From assembly GCF_963678635.1 (NCBI RefSeq), contig NC_087067.1, positions 19,541,018 through 19,605,017 on the forward strand: DNA of 64,000 nt. Direction: 5' to 3'. The stretch comes from Symsagittifera roscoffensis. Its lineage: Eukaryota > Xenacoelomorpha > Acoela > Convolutidae. Below the pieces are notes generated by a model. It was given only the letters and a program-made list of their open reading frames with translations. It made no database searches and was not told where the DNA came from. A program made the position numbers and the translations under genes. Below, piece after piece: positions 1 through 12,000 of the stretch. Each line of letters begins with the position of its first letter. The first letter of the stretch is position 1.

Positions 1-67
1 TATTGATTTCCTGGATGAGAATTTTGTGAAGCCAGAAAGTTTGAACGAGCACGATGTTTACACAAAG
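1..67 (+). CDS. APP-like exon a (5' cut by window edge), start of E2 region
   Basis: Read from base 2, it encodes IDFLDENFVKPESLNEHDVYTK and then a GT donor (AAG|GTTGGT at 68). The DENxxxxxxxxxNEHxxxxK stretch matches the segment just before E2 in vertebrate APP (..YLETPGDENEHAHFQKA..). It ends in phase 0, as the next exon needs. Reading on past the donor in other frames gives only intron sequence. Confidence 0.8.
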
Positions 68-3000
68 GTTGGTTTCGTTCTGTAACTTGATTTTCAATAA
101 GCAAAACAGCTCTGAATGTAAATTGTTGCATGAGCTTTCCTTGTTTGGTTATCGGGCTATGGCAAATACAATACAGTTTTATTTTATGGGTGCACAAGCG
201 AAGCGGAAGCGTACTTTTGTCTTAAGTTACCAAGTGTCGGATAATAGCAAATATAGGCTTGTAGATTTTTTATTGTGGTTTAGGCTAGATCTTTTCTCTT
301 TGTTCAAGCACCTATGCTTGTTCAAAACTAAAAAAATAATAAATGTTTTGTTCGTCGAAACTGATGATAACGGATTAGGAATGACTTTTGTGCTTCGCTA
401 AGTTGTTTCAAATGCGTATAAATACAGTAAGGTTTTGTGTTTGCCTTGTGAATGCAACTATAGATTGATATGATTTATTGACAAAAGGAAACATTCAGTT
501 TATCGAGATGAGAAGATGCCCATCAGCGCTCCGGAAAAAGGCGTATTTGTTTGGTTTCAGGTAAATTGTGATTTTTCAATGATTTATTGAAAGAAGTTGG
601 AAATGCGATGACTTTCGCCTTTTTTCCCTTTTTTGATGATTTTTTGTGTTTGTAGGAAAATTCTTAAAATTAGTTCAAAATCAAATGTACTTTTTGCGGT
701 TTGACTTTTGATGTCTTAATTTCAGTTCGTTTTTTTTGTTAAAAGGAAGGCAAACTCAATTATCGAACAGCAGAAGTGACCGACTTATTTACCTATTGAT
801 CCAGTTTGCTCAAGTAGGGTTTATTTTGTCGAAAATAGTTTTAAAAATTTAAAAATTAAAATTTCATATCAACATATTTCGAGACAAATAGAGACTCACG
901 TGTAAAGATTTGAAAGATAAAGTTGATTCGACATTTTTTGCGTTTTGCCATATTTTTTTTGACTTTGAGGCTTTCCTCCCCTCTTTATTTGAATGAAACT
1001 TGTAGAAAAAAATTGCTTGATGCTATGCTTTAAAGTTCTTAATGCTCTTGTTCTTGCTGTCTACTTCGTTTTCTCAGTGAGCGAAGTAAAGACACTTGGC
1101 AGTGTGGTATTTTAATTGTTTATTTTTTCGGGGGAAACTTTTAAGCTGTTTCTGTTCATTTTTGGGGGTTTGACTTTTGTTTACGATAATATCGCTGCAA
1201 TTTTTTTCAATTGGAAGTCAAAGTAAGCTCCTTAATAATGAAAGAGTATGTGACACGGAAATACGTGTTGACTTTTTGTGTTTATAAATAGGATTTTTTA
1301 GACTCACCAGCGTAATTTAAAAATGAACCTTTTCAACCAGTGTTCTCGTTTTGAGCTCGTGTTTCGAAGTTATGCCATTCATTAAATGCTTCATAATTGA
1401 TCTTTCAGCTGATAAAAATAATGTTTGAAGCTCAAACGTTGAGGAATTATTTTTTAATGATGAATGGTTTCCTTGATTTATTCCCTAAGAGTCTGTTAAC
1501 TATGTTTAATCTCAGGCAGCTGAAGAAAATAAGAACCAGAGAAGTTTTTCTCTAGCATCATTTTACGCAATAATCTTTCTAGAATATAGTATATTGGTTA
1601 AATTTACTGCTTTATCTGCAAATCAATCAGAAAATTATTCAACCCCCTACCGACCCAAAGGGCCCCTCCTTTTTAATATTTTGAGATATCCATTTTTGGC
1701 TGACTGACCCTAAAATTGTTCTAAAGGCGCCTTTGGCGTCAATATATACTAATTTTGAGGGGAGAGCGCGTGCCGAAAAAACACGATGTTTGGTCAAAAT
1801 TTTCCAAAAGTGCCTAAAAACGTCTTTTTTGGCCTGTTTTTTCAAAATTTTGCCTGCGGCGAAGAAAATTTTCTCAAAATAGGGTCTTTATAATGATTTG
1901 TGAGAGCTCACAAAGTTAATGTGGTCGGCCTAAAAAAAGGTCGACAAAAAGAAAATCCGCGCCCTTCGAGAAAATCCTAGATCCGCCCCTAAGTGTCCCC
2001 GATGTGATTCAAAATTTCAAGGTTTGCAAAAGTGAGTCTCCTGTGTGTTAGACAGTAACAGAATTCAAGTTTTTTTAGTTGGCCTAAGGTTGATTTGCTG
2101 ATATTTTTATAGTGATATCTTTTTAAAAGTATATTCAAATGCACCTTGACTAACCTAGACTCGGGGAAAGAATTGATTTCAAAAACATCCTTCATTGCCA
2201 TAAAATCAATATTTTTGTTCATTATTAATGTACGTTTTCTGCTACGACTCGATATGAAATGAAAGAACGTAAATCAATGCCAACACCGTCATAAAATGCA
2301 TTCCATTGTATTTTTGCTTCATGCAGAAAACTAGGACTGTTAATCGCCGAAGGCATAATTATCAACATATTAGTTCACCGACATTTTTTTTCTCGAGCCA
2401 CTTATGTTTTTTGAAATTTTGTTTCACTGACTTTCTAAAGACAAATTATCGGATTTTTTTCGATTAATAAAGGTTTGAAGCGGTTATTTTGAAGATTCTA
2501 GTTAACAGTTTTTTTTTTCAGCTGACAGACTCGTCATACGACACGGCTGACTGTCTCTTCAATCTGTTTCAGACTGGAAAAAAAAAACGGACCAAAAATT
2601 TCTAAATAGATTGACATTTTTAACGGCAGCCAAAGGCATCTCTATTACAGACGCTAAAGACGTCCGACATAATTATAACACTTGTGACTATTCAAATGCT
2701 TTGGCGCCGAATTAGGTTTTAATAACGGTACTAACTAGTTCGTTAAGTAGAGCGTTGAATTGGTCGCTTTCATTTTTTTGCACAATAGGTAGTATATCGA
2801 GCTGAACTTAGCGCGATTAACTCAATCTGAAAATGTGGAAAATGGAGAAAAAATTATTGCTTGCAGAAATGCTCTCCATTTTTTTGCAAATACGAAATGA
2901 ATATAGAAATAGCTAGTATTTGAACATAATAACCTAAATTATAGAGTAGACGAACAACTTTTTTGTGCTAATTAGTCATGTTTTAAAATTAGGTGAAGAA

Positions 3001-6000
3001 TAAGTTTTGGGAAGCAAGATATTCGAGATCCTTTCTGAATTCCCAATAATGTTGGCTCTTTCTTGAAAAAAGGCATATCTTTTTGGTCAGAAAACATAAC
3101 GATATAGTTTTAAAATTCTGCTCTATGACCCGATATAGAAACGCGGTGTCTGAATCGATTATAATTCACTGTTATGTTTAAATATTATTCTTTTTTGGAA
3201 AAGCTGTATGTATAAATGAATGCTAATCAATATTCTATTTGATTTGGCTGCTGGCTTTGTTTTGTTGGTAGATTAAAAAATAATGCGAATGCGTATATAT
3301 GGTAAGATAACATGTAAGTGGAAAAAATTGCCGCATTGTCAAATTGAAAACCAGATGCAGTGCAATAATACATTCATCGGTTTCAAAAACGAGGTTTTAA
3401 GAGAGTTTTTAATAACCAAAGCAGAATATTGTATAGTTACTGAACGTAACAGGAAGTATTAGTTAAAGTCTCTTTTCCACCTGCCTCTAAAAGTGAATTT
3501 CATTTGAAATTTTGCCTGGTAAGCGAATGAACGATTCTTAATTTTATATCTTACTATTATAAAAATAAGCATTTAGCGATAGTTTCATGGAAGTACGGAT
3601 CATTTCACTTCTCCACACATTACTAGTTGTCCAATTTCATAAAATTTTTGCTTTCTGTAGTGGCTAAATTCGAACAATATCAAATGTGTTCAGAATGGTT
3701 AATTTGTTCATCGTCAAAAATTTAATTAAAATTATGGCAATGCCAAGATTATTTTTCAAAATGAAATTAAAATAATGCGGAGGGGGGTTGAAAGGAGCCA
3801 GAAGTACTATGAAAATCCAAAATTTGTAAAGAGTGGATTGGATAAGGTTTCTATCATAATGAGAGTCGAAATTTCTGATTGAGGGTTGAGCGATATGCTT
3901 CCAAAGCCTACCGTGTGGCCATGAGTTAAGTAGATTTCTGAATAAGACCTTTAAGTCATGATTCCATCGATATAAAATATTTCTAAAAAGATGTCTGTGT
4001 CGAGAAAAACTGGTTTGAAATTTTTGTTTTATAATCGAAGTGTCAAGTCACCTTTCCTTTTGGTTCATTTTAAGTTAATTGTGCAAAATTTTTATAATTA
4101 TACGCTGATAAAGCCACGATAGTTTTTCAAAACTGAAAAAACTTATTTTTTTTTCGGTTTTTTGCCAAATAAACATTTTATGCCACATACACAGCAATCG
4201 TCAATTCTTGTTATATGCAATTGTTTAATGTTTTTTGTAACTGTAATCTTCAATTATCAGAAATTTGAAGCTTTTTTAGTCGTATTTCGAACTGCAAAAA
4301 TTTCCATAAATTTTTTTAATGGATAATAAGGGATCGGCGTGTAGGCTTGTTAGACTAGTGTAAAACGTATGTCTATCAGTCGTTGATAAACATAAATTGG
4401 CGGTATTTTTAAGAGTTGATGAGCGTAGTTCAGACTCTTATATGGGTCACGGTGATTTTTTCTTTCTTTTTTTTCAGGAAAAGTCTTAAATGTTGTTCAG
4501 GCTCATAAATACTTTTTTGTTATTTTTCTTCTGATTCCTTTTCAAGTTCAATTTATTTCCTTTGTTAAAAGGAAAGAAAACTCCACTTTAAATCAGTGAA
4601 AGTGTAAAGGTCGCGAAAAACGTGATCAACTTCTAGTTTAGATAGTGGAATTTAATTATCGAATTTCCCAGCGAAATAAAAGTTTTACCTATTAATCCAG
4701 TTTTCTCCATTTGGGTTAAATTTATCGAAAATTGGTCAATCGTTATTGATAGTTTTATAAGTTTTCATAAATTTAAGGCCATCTATTTAGAATTAATGAA
4801 ATGAAAACTTTCAAAAAAATAAGTCCGTTCTTTTTTTTGAAATGTTTATTAAGAGTGTGAACGCTAGTGTAAAACTTATGTCTATCAGTGGTTGAAAAAC
4901 ATAAATTGGCGGTATTTTTAAGAGTTGATGAGCGTAGTTCAGACTCTTATATGGTTCACGGTGATTTTTTCTTCTTTTTTTTCAGGAAAAGTCTTAAATG
5001 TTGTTCAGGCTCATAATTACCTTTTCGTTATTTTTCTTCTGATTCCTTTTCAAGTTCAATTTATTTCCTTTGTTAAAAGGAAAGAAAACTCCACTTTAAA
5101 TCAGTGAAAGTGTAAAGGTCGCGAAAAACGTGATCAACTTCTAGTTTAGATAGTGGAACTTAATTATCGAATTTCCCAGCGAAATAAAAGTTTTACCTAT
5201 TAATCCAGTTTTCTCCATTTGGGTTGAGTTTATCGAAAATTGGTCAATCATTATTGATAGTTTCATAAGTTTTCATAAATTTAGGGCCATCTATTTTGAA
5301 TTAATAAAATCAAAATTTTCAAAAAAATTAGTCCGTTCATTTTTTTGGTTTGTTTATTAAGAGTGTGAACGCTGTTCAGACTCTTATTTAGATCGCGATC
5401 ACTTTTTTTTTCAGGAAAAATTTTAAAACACTCTAGTAACTACCGGAGTGCATTCAAATATTTTCTTGCACATTTGAATGCTTTTTGATTTTTTATGTAC
5501 TTTTTGAGTTCAATTGAAATTCATCTGCTACAGGGCAGCCAAATTGCGATGTCCAAATACCAAAGAGAAAATGGCGCGAAAAAACTTCTAGTTTCGAAAA
5601 TGGACTTGAATTTTCAGATTTCCCCGCGAAAGCAAAAATACTCATTGATCCATTTGTCTCAGCTTGGGTAAACTTTATCAAAAAATAGTCAATTGCTATT
5701 TTTTCTTGAAATTCGAATTGCTTCGAAAGTTTTGATTTTTTTCAAAAACAGGTAGTTTTTTTTCTGTTTATTTGCGTTCATTAGCTCTTTTCCAACTGTC
5801 TGTTGACTAGGTTTCTACTGAACGAACAAGTTTCTACTGAACGAACTAGTTTTAATTTTTTGGTAGATTTGTTTTTCACACTTTCAATTTGTTTGATCAA
5901 TTTGACTTTTAAATCATATTTAGGCTCACTTTTAAATCATATTTAGGCTCTTCTTAGTTCATTACTACCCAAAAGCAGGCTGAAAATTTTTTTGAAAAAG

Positions 6001-9000
6001 AACATTTTATCTTTTCAATTTTTTTTAAATTTAATTTTTATTAATCACCGTAGTATTAATTAGAATATACACAACAAGCTGCCTTTTAGGTGTTTTCTGT
6101 AGTCTAAATTATTTTTGTTTCTGAGTCTTTATCTGAACATCATCAAATTGCATCGTTTTGAAACAAATTTAGTTTATAGAAGAACTAAATTTTTAATTCT
6201 TAGGTGTGAAGAACATCGATAGAAGACATTTTGCTGTAATTGTTAAGTCTTAAAGTTTAATTATTTCTTTCCTCATTGTTAGGTTGTTTTTCATCAGAAA
6301 CGATGAAGCAGAAAATTGACAATACAAAAATTGTTTGAAAACGATGCAATGAGTAAGTCTGATAAAAAATAGCCCTTGAAATATAGTTCAGTACTACTCG
6401 AAACTCCACTCTAGAAATGTGTCCCAACAGAAGTTAGAAACAGAAAAAAAAACTTTTTAATTTCTGCAATTCTCCAGCTTAAATTTTGAAAAGATAGTCT
6501 GGATTAGCTTCAATTCCCTTCTAATTTTGAGTGCAATATCTTATTTGAGCTGATCGATTCTATTATATCGAACTAGTGAACTTTTGGGTGCTTTCTTTCT
6601 TCTTAATTCAAGTCTAAATTTTTGGTCGCCTTATTCCAACTAATCTAATCTCAATCCCCTGTCTCCTACATGTGAAATATTTGCCTTTTAAGTGCATTAA
6701 GGCGCCCCTGGCTTTTCCTTCCTACCAATTTTTTGTCTTCCTTCCTTTTTTCCCGCGTTGTTAGAACAATTTTCCCCAAATTCATGTTTCCGATAGTTTT
6801 TTTAATGAATTTTCATTTTTCAATTTGAATTTGTATTGAAAGAAAAAATTGAAATGCCGTTTTTTTGGAAAGCGGCTGAGAGGGGGTGGCGTTATATATT
6901 AGTCAATGATAAATGACCTAATGGTTCTTCGGCTAGTTGACTTTCAATTTCCTACCTTGTTTCAAGTTGCATTTTTCGCCTGTCACTTCGTGTTTGGTTG
7001 CTGATGATGAGTTATTGATGGGCTTATGAGCAAATATTTGGACAGAATTTAGTTGCTGTTTATAAGGATGCGGCCTGTCAGTTTTTGTGGTGGTGCGATA
7101 ATGAAGGGTTTTTAATGACTTTTTTCGACATGGGAATTAATTCTGAAAATGAGGCTTTGAGTATAAATCAAAGGCATCAGTTTTGCTTTGTGTTACTTGA
7201 TTTGACCTTTTCTGATTAAAAAACTGTCAGTGTTCAATGAACTGAATTAAAAATTAGGTACATAAGTTGGGCCTGCAGACATGAATTCTAATGTTCCAAA
7301 TGGTAATGAAATTGATATAAATCGGCACTCTTGAACCATAGCAAATCCTACCACTGTTTGATCGTCATTTATCTTGAATATATTTTATACAAATAAAGCA
7401 GGGAGTTTGTTGTAGTTTTTAGTTGTAGTGGTGTATGGATAAATAAACTTTACACCAACCCCTAAAGGGGAAGGAATTTTGGCAATGGGTGTTTTTTTTT
7501 TCGCCCACCATCAGACACTTCAAAGAAAACTCGTAGGAAAACAAGTGTAGTATCAAAGTTTAGTCCTAGTGACCGTGATTCTGATTTCAATAAATTGCGA
7601 TGAAGCCTTTCAGTGTCGTAATAATTAATCCTGGTTCTTTTTTTCATTTTTTTCTGATTGGAAATTGCTACTGAAAATCTAATTATTCGGGATTTTTTTT
7701 TCATTATTTTAGCTATTATGATTCTATTATTATTTTAACGCTCATTAACCAATTCAGTCCGCTATCACTACGTCAAATATACACAACGAAAAATTCTCTG
7801 GTTCAATCCGCGGTGTTGACAAAATTTTTGAAATTTTGCAATGGGATGAAGGCATAATTAGTTTTCGGGCACAATTATGTTTTTTGTCTCGATAGTTAAT
7901 CACCTGAGAGTAACAACAAAATTCTATCACTGGGCAAAAAGCTACTACCATCAAAAATGATATTAATAATGACGATGAAAAGGATGGTTATCACGGTGAT
8001 GAAATGATTGTATACAATGATGGTGATGTGATGATGATGATGATGATGATGTTGATTTCAGGCACTGGTGCAACTGGAGGACTCTTACGAATCTGAGATG
8101 ACTGGACTGATGCATGACTACGAGAGTGCAGAGAGAAGTTTTATCCAGGCACTTCAGTCCACCCACTCCAACGCACAGCTCACTGACGCCTTCCAGAAAC
8201 AAATTGTGCAGGTATGAATTGTGAACATCGTGATGTTATGGTAATTGTTCCGATAATTTGAATTTTGTATTCGGGGGTAATACTATGTCATAAAAAACAC
8301 TCGGCATTACAAAAGTGTCTTCTAAGCATGTACAAAAAACCAAAATCAAACCGCAAAAAAATAATCAAATTTGAGCGTTCACAAATTTTGAAACTTTTTG
8401 CTGAACAAAAAAAAACACGGTCTCACATAAAGGTCTTCATTTCGTCCATTGACTTAAAAAAATCAAAAATCTTTGGCTCTTTCCTTTTACACATAAACAC
8501 AGTTTCTATAATGTAACGAGTGGATTTCTAAGGTTAAGTATGGAGACCATATATGTGTTCAAAATTTTAAGAAGGATTTGGAGTGTAAAATCACAGCACT
8601 CAAATTGATTTTAACTGGATTATCAATGCCTAATCTCATCATCACTTTTTGATAAATGCGCCTATCCAAATTTGGTTAGGGAGTTATCCGGGGGTTATGC
8701 TCCTATCCGGGGGTTATAGTATGACAACGGTTTTCCTATTTACAAAGTTTTTACATTTGCGAGAGCAAGTGTCTTGTAATAAACTTCTAACTTCTTTTTT
8801 TTAATTTGAATAAAACGCCATTGAAAGATACATGTGTAAATTTTGAAAGTGAAAAAATTAAAAGAACACAACTTTAATCAGTTTTTGACGTTTAAATGTG
8901 TGTAAGTCTTTCCTTATGTCGGAATTATTCAAAATTTACACCAATTTTGTGTCGATAAACCAGAAAAGTGGGTTTATAATTCTGTGCAAATTAGGCCAGT

Positions 9001-12000
9001 TTAGCCACTGGGTACTTTTATTTTCTAACTAAATTGAGAAAACCTGATTTTCACGACATTTTGACGTTTTACGACCTCTGGCTTCTGTGTGGTAGTCATT
9101 TTTACATTTTAGCCAAAACATGTTTAGATTTAAGTTAGGCGCCTTTTACCTAAGAGAAAAAATTGAAAGTGAGATATATAAACAGAAAATGTTGAATTTT
9201 TTCATTAGTCTATGATTTTGACAGATTTCTTATGAAGAAATGAAATATTAAGAAATGACAAATAGTAAATGTTTTGGAGACTAATTTGAATTGATTTATA
9301 TTGTCTTTGCTCATTATTTTTCAAAAGGAAAAACTTGGTTATTGTGGTAAAATTTCCTCGACAATTTTTTTTGCCTTTTTTCATGTTGAGATCTTATGCG
9401 TGATTCATAATCCCACTTGTGTTTAATTTGCGAAATGAGAATGGAGTCATTTGTCGGTAATCTTTTGATCCTCGTAACAGTCTTGTTTGGTATGAGATTG
9501 AGATAAAATCAGGGAGGCTTTTGTTACCATTTATCCAGGCAGGTTTTGTGACAGTGTTGTATTATCTGGGGGTATACGAACAACAGAAGGATCAATTAGC
9601 CGAGGTACAATTGTCCTGCTGCTGCGAAATATATTTTTACATGCAGAAAAGTTTGATCGAAATCATTCTCTAATTTTGGTCAAGAAATAAATTTTTTGGT
9701 CAAGAAACTCACATTTATTCAAATTATAGGGCCACAGGGATAATGAAATGGTTACTCAAAACAGATTTGTGATAGTTTGTCGAAATTAGGTCTTAATGGG
9801 CGAAGCTCATTATAAAAAGAGAAAAAGTTGAATTTTTGCTTTAAACTTTGATCATAACTTTTTGCTTGAAACTTTGAGCTGTTTTTTGTCCAAGTTATTG
9901 AACCTATGTTTTGATTAAACTAATTCTTATCTATTAAATGAGAACCTGACTTCAAACATATCGTCTACTTGAACAGCTACTGGTATCTTGGTCGGATTTG
10001 ATTCGCTAATTGGCAGAAGGTAGGGGTTATCTGAAAATGAGGGACCACCAACGTGATAAAAATGACAAAATTTGGCAAAAGAAGCTTTTTCGTTTCGGGG
10101 AATTAGGTTGACATGCGAATTAAAGCATTTTCATGACAAAATGCGACTTTTTATGCTTTAGGCATGTTTTAAGGTTTGACCTTAAAAACTTCTTTATGAT
10201 TCACAAAAAATTCTACTCTCTCAACGTATATCTGACTCGAACTCGAAATAATTTGAATCGCTTATTTTCATGCGCTTTATATTTTAAAAGCTAAGTACTT
10301 CTAAAAGCTTTTAAAGGTATGTTGACTCAATTTTTATCAATCGTCCCGAAAATTTTTTTTCTTTGTTTTAATCATTTTCAAAGCTTGATCGCTCTCTGAC
10401 AGATGGCGTTTTAACCAACCTCACAGGTCTTGATTTATAATCAGCACTTTAGTACTATTTATAACAAGCAGCTTGTCGGTCGATTAAACCAGCGCCAGGT
10501 ATATTTAATGATTGACAAAGTAAAAAGCTGACGCCAAGCTGCAAAAACTGAAAAAGAATTTGCGTACCTTTTTTCTTTGGCTGACTGGTCATTAAAATTT
10601 TGCTCCGCAGGTAATTGTAACTTGTGATGTTAAATTACAAGTTTGCTGGAGTGCTACTTCAGAAAAGATCATCATGGTGTGAATTAAGAAGCTGTGAAAT
10701 TCTCTGTGACTATTTGCTACTTTTTTAAACTAAATTTGCTAGATCTAAAAATTTTTAAACTAAAATTCCATGCCCAGAGAAATCAGATTTTCTAAATACA
10801 CCAATGACGCTGAGATTGAACCAAATTTGAATAGGGGAATTTTTCAAAAAGTGATGATGACATTAGGCATTGATAATCCAGTTACAATCAATTCGAGTAC
10901 TGATATTACACTCCAAATCTAAAAAATTTTGAACATAAATGGTCTGCATACTTAACCTTATAAGTCCACTCGTTACAACATAGAAACTGTGTATATGGAG
11001 GAAATGGAGACACTTTTGTAAGGCCGAGTGTTTTTATGTTCAGCAAAAAGTTTCAAAGTTTGTTAACGCTCAAATTTGTTTTTTTTTTGCGGTTTGATTT
11101 TGATTTTTCGTACATGCTTAAAAGACACTTATGTAAGGCCGAGTGTTTTTTGTTCACCAAAAAGTTTTAAAATTTGTTAACGCTCAAATTTGATTTTTTT
11201 TGCGGTTTGATTTTGATTTTTCGTACAGACTTAAAAGACACTTATGTAAGGCCGAGTATTTTTTGTTCAGCAATAAGTTTGAAAATTTGTTAACGCTCAA
11301 ATTTGATTTTTTTTGCGGTTTGATTTTGATTTTTCGTACAGACTTAAAAGACACTTATGTAAGGCCGAGTATTTTTGTTCAGCAATAAGTTTTAAATTTT
11401 GTTAAAGCTCAAATTTGATTTTTTGTGCGGTTTGATTTTGATTTTTCGTACATGCTTAAAAGACACTTATGTAAGGCCGAGTGTTTTTTGTTCAGCAAAA
11501 AGTTTTAAAATTTGTTAACGCTCAAATTTGATTTTTTTTTTGCGGTTTGATTTTGATTTTTCGTACATGCTTAAAAGACACTTATGTAAGGCCGAGTGTT
11601 TTTTTTTGTTCAGCAAAAAGTTTTAAAATTTGTTAACGCTCAAATTAGATTTTTTTGCGGTTTGATTTTGATTTTTTGTACCTGCTTAAAAGACCTTTAT
11701 GTAAGGCCGAGTGTTTTTTGTTCAGCAAAAAAATTTGAAATTTGTTCACGCTCAATTTTGATTTTTTGCGGTTTGATTATGATTTTTGTACAGGCTTAGA
11801 AATTCCGCACTCCGTTCATGAAAATGCCAATAGAGCTAAAAACACGTGAATGGATTTAAGTTTCGAGCGTGAAATATGATTTGTAGATTTGCCACCGGAA
11901 TAAACAATTCCCTCAAATTTCAAATGCGACTCATTTTTCTCTCATTGGTTAGTTTTGTGAGATCATTTAAGATCCTTTTCAAAGAGCCTTAAGGTGATTT

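Larger units (their letters stand above)
68..8061 (+). other. APP-like intron (8.0 kb), repeat-bearing
   Basis: GT-AG intron between exons a and b. It holds a partial family-A copy (625-860), a family-D element (1636-1990), a family-E fragment (3985-4215), a tandem A pair (4345-5358) and a third A copy (5359-5789). Two short tandem duplications lie at about 5815-5860 and 5920-5955. In 861-1635, 1991-3984 and 5960-7990 I see only AT-rich sequence with long T runs and no coding signal. Confidence 0.75.

Noticed and set aside
54-401. Open frame of 115 codons at the left edge
   Set aside because: It begins inside APP-like exon a in another frame and continues through the donor into the intron; no family match and typical intron composition.
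11031-11798. Regular repeats considered as a CRISPR-like array
   Set aside because: Units are directly adjacent with no unique spacers, and the genome is eukaryotic; it is a tandem repeat arm of a fold-back element.
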